Of a stretch of DNA of 53,602 bases, positions 26,284-36,613 are shown one piece after another. Numbering within the stretch: the stretch's first letter is position 1; the number at the start of each line of letters is the position of its first letter. The DNA is taken from positions 10,119,451 through 10,173,052 of the forward strand of contig SSBO01000009.1 in NCBI GenBank assembly GCA_005281725.1, in the 5' to 3' direction. This stretch comes from Wuchereria bancrofti. Taxonomy: Eukaryota; Nematoda; Chromadorea; Rhabditida; Onchocercidae. The position numbers and the translations under genes were made by a program. The notes under the pieces were generated by a model that was given only the letters and a program-made list of their open reading frames with translations, had not been told where the DNA came from and searched no databases.

Positions 26284-29200
26284 TTGTAGAAAAATTATTT
26301 AAATTAGTAAGTAATATAATTGTTAGCGGAAATAAATCAAATAATAATTTTAATCTGTAATTAAACATTTCATATAATAATGAAGTAAATAAGATTAAAT
26401 TTTTATGAAAAGAAAAAAGAAAAAGGGAGAAAGCGAGAGAAAATATAAAAAATACAAAAAAAAAAAAACTATCACAAGCTGATTATGTATTTTAATCACC
26501 ACATAACGTTCCTAAAAAAAAAATAAATAAAAAATAAAAAAAGAATTGATAAAATCATTGTACAACAACAAAATTAGGAACATCGTTTTACACGCTGACA
26601 AATAAAGGATGGAAATTAAGAAAAAAATTTGTAATAATAAATCATAAAGTATGATTTATTCAAAATTTTCTATCTAAAATTTCAATAAATTATTTTATGA
26701 AAGATGATTTCTAATCTTTATGAAACAACTGATTAGATTTTAAAGGATAATTAATCTTTGTGGCTCATTACTTAATTGTTATTTTGTTTTGAAATTTACA
26801 AAAATTAACTATGAGAAGTGTAAATAAAATCTGAGAAAAATCGAAAATAAAAAAATTATTTCTAATTTTGTTTCTTAAACATTTTCCACTGTTTTGATAG
26901 ATGATAGTAGGAATTGTATTATAATTTTCTTCTTTGGATATTCAGTAAGATGAGATAAATATTTCTGATTTCTCATTTTCTCATTACTTTGATGATTAAC
27001 GCGAAAAAAGAAAATCAAATAGAAAACAAAATAAATTATCAAAAATGTTATCGGATATTAATGCATGAAAATGAGAAATTTTATAACTTCTCTCCTAATT
27101 TTGAAAATTCGAATGTAATCTGTGCGGTAAATTTAATCAATAAATTGTTTTCATTGCAGTAATTTTCTCAAATTGTTGTCGAAACAAACAAATAAACAAG
27201 CAGTGAATAGGAGAATGTGAAAAAAAGTGAAGCAAAATCAGAATTGCATAGATAAACAAATAATTGAACAAAAATAGAGTAAAAAGAAGAAAAAAGTAAA
27301 AACAAAAATTAAAAATACATGAATCTAAATTTGAACATAAAAATTACTGAGTAAAAGAAATAAGCAACGGAGTAATTTCTGTTTTCGTTTAAAAAAAAAA
27401 AGAAAAAACGAATGATTTTAAAAAATGAAATAAAATTTGCTGACATAAGATAAAAAAAAGAAAAAGAATTCATGTAACAGTAAGAAAATTTTTTGCTTTT
27501 AAAAATAATTCAACACATATCATTTATGGTTTGTAAGCCAAATATTCAACTTTAGGAAATATTATGAAAACATTAAACTGTAATATGTTTATTGAGCAAG
27601 TAAACAAGAAAAATAAAACAAAGAAATATATATACTATTTCAATTTATTTATCTCATAGCAAATTTGACTAGTAAACAAACAATACTACAATTGTAACAC
27701 AAAAATGATAAGATAAACAGTTAACTCTTTAGTTACTATAAAAATTCAAATCAAAAGATTTTTAAATTAATACATTCAAATACCTAACAATGCATCATTC
27801 ACTTCAATTCAAAAAAAAAAAAAAACAAGCTCTACAATATTATAATACTGTTTTAACAAATCTAATAATGCAAAAATAGAAGTTAGTAAAGCGGAACACT
27901 AACAATTTAAAAAACAAACTTTAGAAATTCAATAAGCAAATGTTACAAATTGCACTTTTCGATAGTTTTTTTTTCTTGAAATTTCGATATGTAAAATATT
28001 TAGACAACGATTCAACAGTTAATTATAACTACATTGTTAATTAATAACCTTATTTAAAAAAAGACAATTAAGTTTTAATTTACATATTATCCACTAATCA
28101 ACTAACTCATTCGCATTGTTTTCCTAACTAAAAAAAGAAAGTTAGCACTATTAGTTTAAAAAATTTTTTAAAGATCTATCTAATCGATAAAATCAACACA
28201 AGCCATATTTTCTAGGATATTATCAACACCAGCTTTAGTTAATTTAGAATAAGCAATCAATTATTGAAGTGAACCCAAATTTCGATACTACCAAAATAAG
28301 ATATTGAAACTTACAACGATTACAAAACCTGGCAATTTCCCTTTATCTAATAACAACTAACAAATTATACGTAGTTTGAAAATTTTAACCAGGTATTAAA
28401 TATGGATGAAATTAATTAAACTTTTCTCACTTACAATACAAAAGAGATTACTAAGTACAATACTGCATTAACAAACAAAAATAGGTAAAAATATCGTAAA
28501 ATAATATTGAAAAAGATTTTTAAATTAAAATCAAAAAATTATGCAAATATTGAATTGAAAGAAATGAATCAACTTAGAAGCCAAACAATTTAATCAAAGT
28601 TTACACAAACATTCTTAAGATTAGGATCAATTTTTCTTTCAATTAATTTTGTTCAATTAATAAACTATGTTAAGATTCATTACCAAATATAAATTTTAAA
28701 GAAATTTATCCAATTTACAATGCGCATTTAAGTATAAGATTACACAACTATAATTATTGATTAATGTTTTGCTTAAATATATAAAAGAAAAAAGAAAGAA
28801 AATTATTCACTTAAACTGATCCTTTTCTCATACATTTTAAGCATCCTGTTTATCGCTTTTTTCAAAATATAAAAACGCAAAACATTTTCTTTTTTTTTTG
28901 GACCTTTGATGATACATTAAAATGCTGTTATCAGATCTTTCTTTTTATTCCTATTTTCTCTCTCTTTTTTTTTATTGATGAAACATTTAAGAAGATTTTT
29001 TTAATCATTATGAAAAAATAGATTATCCATCCCAATTTTCAGTTAGAAAACTGCTAATACTATCTGTCCTCACAAAAATCTAATCTGTTATATATTTTTT
29101 GATCATCAATTTTTAATACGCTCATTTGTAACTAATCTCGAAATCTATGAGCACTTCATACTCGTTATCTTTTGTTTGAAATTTCATAAATGAATATATA

Positions 29201-29419
29201 ATGAAATAAATCTCACAATGCATTTACCTTTTTCGTAAAAATTCAAAAATATACATAAAAAAATAAATCTTGCAAATTCCCTGCTTCGAAGTTCGAATCC
29301 ACTCTGATAATTACATTGGTCTAAACAAATAGAGGTGAATCTTAAAAATTTTACCCGATTATCATTTATATCTTCATCAGAAGTTGAGAAATTCAACATT
29401 CGAACGCTTTCTTTTGTAT
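26284..29419. other. Intergenic region between J-domain copies 3 and 2
   Basis: Over 3 kb without a supported exon on either strand. Composition is uniformly AT-rich with short A-runs. A GTTCGAATCC at about 29287 resembles a tRNA B box but has no matching A box or stem. It is expected to include the 3' UTR of copy 3 and the promoter of copy 2. Confidence 0.5.
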
Positions 29420-31118
29420 TTACGTTACACTTTTTTTTTTCTCGCATTCAATTGTATCAGATTTCTCGTTGTAGGTAGATTCTAGATACCTATAAAAAGA
29501 AAATGAAAAATTTAATTTTGTCTAAAAGTTACAGTTAATTAGAAATAGTGATAACCTGTAATTAATCTAAGAAAAACTGACGTGTTGCTTATGATAATCA
29601 AAATGCTAAGATAAAAACAACTTTAGCTAATATAAATATCGGTGAGGTATAAATCACATGATAATATTACATTTGATAAACAATCATCACTAAAAGTGAG
29701 AAAGTTATGAATTATCGAATACGTGTTATACGTAATTGATAAATTCTGCTTAAACATCTATACTTTTTCTTCCGACATCTTTTTCTTTTATATTAAATTA
29801 AAATTTCCGATACTTTTCTTTTATATCAAAATATATTAAAACCAAGAAAAAAGTACCAGATGTACAATTTTTGCAGTATCAAAATGACTACTACGCCGCC
29901 AATAGTGAAATATAACAACGAATTATCCGAATTATTTGCTAATCGTACATAAAAATCACTGCTGATGAATTCTCGAGCTGACATACCAAAATTTGTCATG
30001 AAATTGTTCTTTTTGGTCTCAACTTCATAAAGATTTAATTTTTCCGGCCGCTGAAAAACAAAAAACAACAAAAAAAAAAAAGGAACTAAGTCTACATTAT
30101 TTATACAAAACGATCAACATGATTTAGTCATAGTTTAAATTAAACCAACTTCTTCTGTTCGACATTTCCAATTTTTAGCTAATTATTTTAGTCATAATCT
30201 CAGCTATTTTAGTTAATATTAAACTTTAGTTATTTTAGTTAATATTAAAATGTCAATTTGTATTATGAAAATGAATTTTACTTTATTGAAACGTTTCAAA
30301 CGTTCAATTCCCATCATTTGATCATATTGTTTCCTTCGTGCTGAACGTCGCAAAATGTCATAAGCAGTTTTCAGTTGCATGAACTGTTCGGTAAAATCTG
30401 GTGCATATTTATCTACTGATCGTATCATTTCTGGATTGAAATCTTTGCCATCTGGATGCAGCTAATAACAATGAAGTAATTCTTATTTTCTTTATAAGGT
30501 AATTTTTTATTTAATAATTTCGAAACAAAGAAAGTTTTTGAGCAAATTTTTTCAAACACATTGCTTATTTAATTAAAAATATAGTTTGTAGAACATAGCA
30601 ATAGTTAAATGATTGAAATTAGACAATCAAATAATCAAAACGTCTGTTAGATAACCATCATTTGGTCGATATTATGGCTCGCACATAGTGTAATTAATTG
30701 AACAATAGTAATTACCAGAAAAAAAAAAACTGAACAAATTTTGTGCAAAAGTTTTTTCGCAAAAGTTTACTTGAAAACAAGAAATGTTGCTCAAAAATTG
30801 CAAAATATCTTTTATGCATATCCTGTTCCCACACATTTTAAAATTTAATCTAACAAATTTCATATCATATATAACAAGAAGAAATACTCTATAATGAGAT
30901 CAACATTTCTACAATTGAGGAAAAAAAATGATTTCTACAATTGAGGAAAAAAAATGACGTCTACAGATTTTCTATAAATCATTTTTCGTTATTGCTTGCG
31001 AAATGGAAAAAGAAAACACAAAGCTTACTTGTTGGGATTTTTTAACAAAAGCATTCTTTATTTCCTCATCTGTTGCATCATATGGAATATCCAACACGTC
31101 GTAGTGATTTCGTTTCAT
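29420..31118 (-). CDS. J-domain membrane protein, copy 3 (divergent)
   Basis: Modelled exons: 31118-31029, 30461-30282, 30050-29866 and 29489-29420, total 525 nt, 174 residues, phases 0, 0, 2. The protein opens directly on the J domain (MKRNHYDVLDIPYDATDEEI), has LHPD at 31-34, and after a basic segment (RRSARRKQYD) has one membrane helix at about 134-151 (LLYFTIGGVVVILILQKL). It lacks the exon that in copies 1 and 2 lies between the J-domain exon and the membrane exon. Both ends are uncertain. Upstream of ATG 31118 the frame stays open for 27 codons but only a TTG precedes, so a 5' exon with the leader may be missing. At the 3' end the splice at 29866 uses a weak GTACAT donor; without it the frame reads on to a stop at 29826, giving 164 residues. 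The HPD motif and the shared first intron position make the family call firm. Confidence 0.72.
30904..30966. repeat. 27-bp direct repeat
   Basis: The unit ttctacaattgaggaaaaaa occurs twice in tandem with partial flanking copies. It lies in intron 1 of the J-domain copy 3 gene. Confidence 0.7.
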
Positions 31119-32154
31119 GAAAAACAGAGGATAAGAGAGAGAGGAAGAGAGAGAAAAAAAAATGGATGCACTAGCGCTAATGTAACTTGACCAAAACAAT
31201 AATTAGTGAAATTTTAAATAAAACCTCTATTTAGAAGCTCTCTATAAAAATCTATCATTATGTGACAAAAAAGACTCAAACCTTAGTTTCATTTGTCTAA
31301 ATCCAAAAATTTGAACCTGTTAAAGAATCATGTCTATGATTGAAATAACTTACGAATGTATAAAAGAAGCAAATATGCCAACCTTGGGATATAAGATGCA
31401 AATCCCGTCTTTTGAATAACGGTACTGAGTGCTGAATCATTAAAATGTAAATAAGATTTCGTGAAGTTTATGGAGTAAACAAATCTCCAACCCATTATTT
31501 CGAAAATTAATTCAACTAATTTGCCAATAGCTTCTGAAAGTAAGCTTTATTTATTCAGATGATTTTCATTCTCGATTTCGTATTGAATTGACTGAAAAAA
31601 TATCTTAGAACTGTAGTAAATTATCCTCCGGAAAGAAACGGTTACAATGGATGACATTGTTTAATGGCAATAAACTTTTATTATTTTCTTAAAAATTCAA
31701 TAAATACAAGTATTTGACAATAAACAAACAAAAATAATGAATGAATTTGAATTAATTCTAAATGCATATGCATCTGACAATACTCTTTGTATCCCAAATA
31801 AAATTATAATTTCTTTGGCATCTCTTGTACAACTACAATATACGTAAGCATATAAATTGGAATGGAAAATTAAAGAGACAAACAAGAAAAATCGTCTCAA
31901 AAATTTAAGACTTAATTCAATCCAATTATTATTTGATATTCAGAAACAGTAATTAACTAGAAAGACGGATAAGATAAAATGATAGATCCTATTTTTCAAG
32001 AATAAAAACACTTTATTAAAAACAAAAATATCTTCATTGAAAACAAAAATCTTTTTATCGAAAACAAAAATACCTTTACTGAAAACAAAGCAAAAAATAA
32101 TGAGCAACATACTTTAAAATACCCGTCACTATTACTACTATTACAGTGAAATGC
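31119..32154. other. Region between SMIM12-like gene and J-domain copy 3
   Basis: It holds a CT-rich minus-strand tract (31130-31160) just before the modelled start of J-domain copy 3. A missing 5' exon of that gene could lie here, but I found none with a confident donor. The 67-codon minus ORF at 31697-31900 has no family resemblance. Confidence 0.4.
32007..32094. repeat. ~24-bp tandem repeat, about four copies
   Basis: Diverged copies of a unit built on ttattgaaaacaaaaat. It lies in the likely 3' UTR or just downstream of the SMIM12-like gene. Confidence 0.65.
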
Positions 32155-33057
32155 CTAACAACGGCTTTCATTGTCAATCAAACCTTTTCGACCTGTATTC
32201 AACAATAAACTTGATTCAGGAACTATTTTACTCTTAATTTTTGTAATATCCATTGGAGTACCATACTCTGAATCTAATTCAATTTCCATTTGTCGCTTTT
32301 CACGTCCTTCCTTTACTGATGCATCCAAGTATGGAATTTTCTTTGGAGTGGAAAATTTTTGTTCCATAAAATAACCAACTGTACCAATTACCACCACAAA
32401 TGGCATAACAAGTATTTTTGAATATCTGGCTAAAATAGTGCAATTAGAATAAGTAAATAAAAAAAAACAATAAATGATTCTCACTGTTTCGATCATTATT
32501 AGAAACAAAAATGTATGGATAACAAATTAACTCGAACAATTTTATAAATTCACAATACTGAATCTTCTAGAAGTAACTTCTAGAAGCTCACAAACTGCAT
32601 CACTTCTACCAATTTTTGTGATCAATCATAAACTTAATCCCGATCATCTCTGTATTATACTTCACGAAACATAACTTTAAATGATGTGTTATGTCTTATT
32701 ATACGTTTCATTCACTAAATTATTGTATTACGTCTTAGAAATATTCAATGTCAAGTTCAATTTTTAGAAATATTCAATGTCAAGTTCAATTTTTCATTTC
32801 AACTGCAACAATGATCAAACTTCACTACTAAAGCAGAGCTATTTATATAGAGGAAGAGTGAAATGAATGTAAATTATGGAAGCAAAGCGGAACTGAAAAG
32901 TAAAAGTAAAATTTGGATGAAAGTGTTAAATTACTTATCAATATGTGTTTCTTCATTTAGTATGTTATAAAGATGTCAAATTTTTGTTACAATCTAAATT
33001 TCCAAAAATAAGCGAAGAATATAAACAAACAAACAAACCGATTAAAACTTGCCACAT
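32155..33057 (-). CDS. SMIM12: SMIM12-like small membrane protein
   Basis: Two exons, 33057-33039 and 32429-32155, total 294 nt, 97 residues; the human SMIM12 protein is about 92. The 19-nt first exon encodes MWQVLI and joins in phase 1 to ARYSKILVMPFVV. The family signature is visible as the short MW start, a membrane segment at about 11-26 (ILVMPFVVVIGTVGYF) and a charged tail with repeated Glu/Arg/Lys. The molecular function of SMIM12 is not established. An open frame continues upstream of exon 2 and gives a longer reading, but the spliced model matches the family start. The gene follows the 89-residue gene after 456 bases on the same strand, with a trans-splice-like acceptor in front, so the two could share a transcript. 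Minus-strand AATAAA at 32017-32012 is a likely poly(A) signal. Confidence 0.8.
32738..32795. repeat. 29-bp direct repeat, two copies
   Basis: Two near-identical copies of the unit containing gaaatattcaatgtcaagt sit side by side in the intron of the SMIM12-like gene. Confidence 0.8.
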
Positions 33058-33086
33058 TTTCAAATGAAATGCTATACTGCAATGTC

Positions 33087-33098
33087 CTGAAAAAAAAA
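33087..33098 (-). promoter_or_regulatory. Probable trans-splice acceptor of the SMIM12-like gene
   Basis: A run of T followed by TTTCAG|GACATTGC on the minus strand, 29 bases before the ATG. A strong nematode acceptor with no upstream coding exon is best read as a spliced-leader site. Confidence 0.55.
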
Positions 33099-33194
33099 AT
33101 GTAAAATTATAAGAAATTTGATATATGCAAAGATAAAATTATTAAATATAAGCGATAATAAGGACATTATTGATAACACACTTTAACGCGTATG

Positions 33195-33425
33195 CTATTT
33201 GCAATACTGCACTAACAATTATTAATAACGTGAATTAATGCTAATGTAATTTAACACATTATTTCTTGACCTATGCTAACACATAAATAATTTAAATATA
33301 CTTAAAGGCTAATGCTAACAATAATATGAATTAATGCCATAACGTAAACATAATTTATTTCTTGACCTACGCTAGCACATAAGTATGACCTATGCTAACA
33401 CGAAAATAATTTAAATATACTTAAG
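33195..33425. repeat. Imperfect ~95-105-bp tandem repeat
   Basis: Two copies sharing tttcttgacctaygct, aacac and aataatttaaatatactta, the second with an internal partial duplication of gacctatgctaacac. It fills much of the gap between the 89-residue gene and the SMIM12-like gene. Confidence 0.65.
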
Positions 33426-33513
33426 GGTTTACGTCAGTTTATTTCTATTAAATGTATTTTCACTTTTAATATTTATCGCAACTCGCAACTAAACCCACGG
33501 AGCAATTTTGTTT

Positions 33514-33955
33514 TCACATGGCATTTGCTGCGGTTTGCTTTTCAATTGCTATTTTTTCCTCCATTTCTTCACCAATACTTGTTATCGTGGTGGAATGATT
33601 TAAAATTGTGAGATGTTGTGGTGGTGGTTGTATGTGTATTTCGAGAGTTGCCAATGTTAGACGGATTTGAACTGGATTGAAAATATATCTATGATAGGAT
33701 GGATCCATTAACTTTTGACTAATTGTCCTAGCAGAAGAACAATTCTGACTTCATATCCACAAATTAATTTTGTAAATTTTTATTAGTTTTGTAAAATCAT
33801 CTATCTCATAGAAGAATATTTCAAATAAATTTATGACTTACTCATTCTGATAGGTGAACTTCAGCTGTAAATGATAAGTTCAAAAAACGAAAAAAAAAAA
33901 AACTGCCCAAAGATTTAGGAACTGTTATTGTTATCAAAGAAATTCGCTCAGCCAT
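33514..33955 (-). CDS. Unrecognised 89-residue protein
   Basis: Three exons, 33955-33923, 33864-33842 and 33727-33514, total 270 nt, 89 residues. I do not recognise the family. The chain is MAERISLITIT, then LKFTYQNE, then a longer exon with NPVQIRLTLATLEIHIQPPP and a Glu/Lys-rich, Ala-ending tail. There is no membrane segment or signal peptide. The introns are short (58 and 114 nt) with GT-AG borders, and all phases close (0, then 2). The donor chosen after exon 1 (GTTCCT) is not strong, and reading past it gives a stop after the intron. A strong acceptor (TTTTTCTTACAG) lies just upstream of the ATG. The codon pattern of the last exon looks coding. The gene precedes the SMIM12-like gene on the same strand. 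Confidence 0.5.
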
Positions 33956-33961
33956 TTTATT

Positions 33962-33975
33962 CTGTAAGAAAAAGT
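33962..33975 (-). promoter_or_regulatory. Probable trans-splice acceptor of the 89-residue gene
   Basis: Minus strand TTTTTCTTACAG then AATAAAATGGCTG: a good acceptor six bases before the start codon. It supports the chosen start and a spliced-leader origin of the 5' end. Confidence 0.5.
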
Positions 33976-36613
33976 TTTTTTATCTTGCATGGGGTAAACT
34001 TTAATAAAAACTTTGAACATTAAGGATAGGTAGTAGTGATGGATTAATCTAGCATAAAAGACCGCAGAGGACTTGACGAAATTTTGAAAACAATGTTTAG
34101 ACGCATCTAAGCTTATGTCATTTAACAGTTTTTTAGACTAAGAAACATCATTTCATCTGGTGTTAAAATCAGCAAATACAAAGCATTCGCAAATTTCATT
34201 AAAAAAATATGGAACAATAAACATTTAAAGAGAAATAATAGGATTAGTATTTATGGAACCTTTATACTTTCCGTTATTTTATACGAATCTAAATTATAGG
34301 TTATCTTTGTCATTATCTTTGATTTCCGGAATTGCTTCCGTACTGATTAAATAATCGGTGCTAACATCCTTTAACAAGCAGATAGTAGATATCACCAATG
34401 TTGACAGTTTGCTAATTTGTGCTGATCACTCGTTTTTAGGATAAAAGATCATCGTTCTCCTAAGATTATGTTTCTACGGTTGAATACCATCTGTTGTAAT
34501 AAAGTGCTTCAAAGAAGAACAACAACGACAAAATTCGTTGAAACGATGTCTCAGTTTGGGACACATCTATTATCGTAAATGGTTCCGTTTTTTCCATTGA
34601 GTTATAAATCATTTAGTTTTATTTTCAGTATAATAAGTATACAGTATTTTCTTAGTATAAGGATAATAAGTATGATAAATTTAGAATTCATCAGTGAATG
34701 GTATAATCTTTTTTTTTTTTGAAATTTTGTATTATAAGATAGAATTTAATTATTACCCTAGAATGTATGTACAAAGCTGAAGGCTATTTCGAGAAGAAAA
34801 AAAAAATGTATCTAAGAATTACATTCTACTATCTAACGTGACTAACGTATATCTAACGTGACATCCAACGTGACTTCCTGTTCTGTCTTCTTTTGTAACA
34901 AAACTTGCTTATCTTACGTTAACCTTTTCTAGCCATACGTTTGCAACAAGCGTTGGTAGATTCATTCGTAAAGTCAAGCAATCATCATTTTTTCAATTCT
35001 TTGAACTGTATGATAAGATCATCGGGTCTTATCATTGTCAACTGTCATACCTTTTCTTTTTTTGCAATGTTTTTAAATTCTCGTAATATTGTAGTATTTT
35101 TTTTTAAATCTTTCTTTTTTTCAATTCAGTTTCTGAATACTTTTTGCCATTCTGCCAAATAGAATATTTTTTCTTTACTTGATTTTTTAAATGTTTTCAC
35201 AATAAGCTTAATGTTTATGTTTTGCAAAATGGTGATTTTTTCTGGATGAATCATTTACACTGATAGTTTAATAAGGAGTGCGAACGCCAATATACGTTAT
35301 TACTTACGTAATATTTACGTCAGTGTATGTTAATACTTATGTTGATACATTGTCGTAAAAACGACACATTTAAATTACATTCAGATCCTAATATTTTATT
35401 GCCAGATGTTTGATAAGTCAATCACCGAATAATTTCACATTTGTAATTAATCTATGTTTAGATCTTTAAGCCATTATGCTAATTACTTCCTTTCTTCTTA
35501 CACAACAAAAAACCCTTTGTTAGCAATCTTTGTTTTACATCAGTCAAATGTTCTCCCCCGGATACCCGGTTGTCAGTTTATTTCTGTATATAAACTAACC
35601 AACCATCATCACTACCATTCGTTCTACGTTTTTGGGTGGTTTTTGATAATATTTTAGTGTTTTATAATTATATTATATCTATTCGTTGCGTGTTGTTATA
35701 ATGTTGATTTGTTGGTTTAATTATCCAAGTTTGAGGCAAAATAAAATATCTGGCAATTAATACATTCCACGACATTTCAATAAAGTTTAATACTTGCGTT
35801 ACTCTTTACATATATATATCAAATGGCATATTATATAAATAATAGTCTAAAATATATGTAATAGTTTGTTTTTAATTTTTACAATTTCGTTGTCATATTA
35901 ATATATTTTCACTGCTTTGTAGGACTTTTCCGAAATATCACTCAAATTAATCACTGCTATTTATCCAATGGGTAATAATTTGATTCACCCAAATAATTAT
36001 CGTTGGTAATCAATAGCAGTTATCAGTGTTAGTCGGTGTTAATTGATAATCGCTTATTTAATTTCTCCAACTTAAATGTCCTTATCCAAACTAATGCAAT
36101 AATTGTTGATTTTGATAACAGTTATTCAAATTAGTTTTATTTTTCATTAACAAACATTAAATGTTTGTTAAATGTTAGCAAAAAAAGTTATAAAAATTGG
36201 AAAAATTGTTTTTTGATGTTTGTCCAAAACTGATCGAACCATTCACTTCAATTTGTTGAGATGAAAAAAAAAAATGATATAATATTTATTGCGTTTAACT
36301 ATCAACTTATCAGTGGCAAGCTTCATTTCCTGATGTTTCATCTGTCGAAAATTATCACTTAAAAAAATTATCTTAATTTGGTTATCTTACAAATTGCATT
36401 TTGCTAAATATTTTATAATGTTGATAAAATTCGTAATTTGCATTAATTACTTTATGATAATTATTATGCGAATGCATATAGATGTATCACTGAGTTAAAT
36501 TTAATAAAATATTTTCAGCCAAAAATTTTACAAAATATTCGATTTCAAAATTAAAAATTGTTGAATTTTAAATAACTTTTTTTTCTCTCTCTCTCAGATC
36601 AAATACCAAAATT
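33976..36613. other. Intergenic region with possible unassigned exons
   Basis: No complete gene can be built. On the minus strand about 34437-34298 reads open for 44 codons with coding-like composition (KLSTLVISTICLLKD..., ending DNL and TAA) but has no identifiable upstream exon. A plus ORF near 34941-35162 begins plausibly (QQALVDSF) but becomes F-rich. Near 36584-36596 is a CTCTCTCTCTCAG tract. Confidence 0.35.

Noticed and set aside
29280..29300. GTTCGAATCC resembling a tRNA T-loop
   Set aside because: No A box, acceptor stem or anticodon arm at the right distance upstream or downstream.
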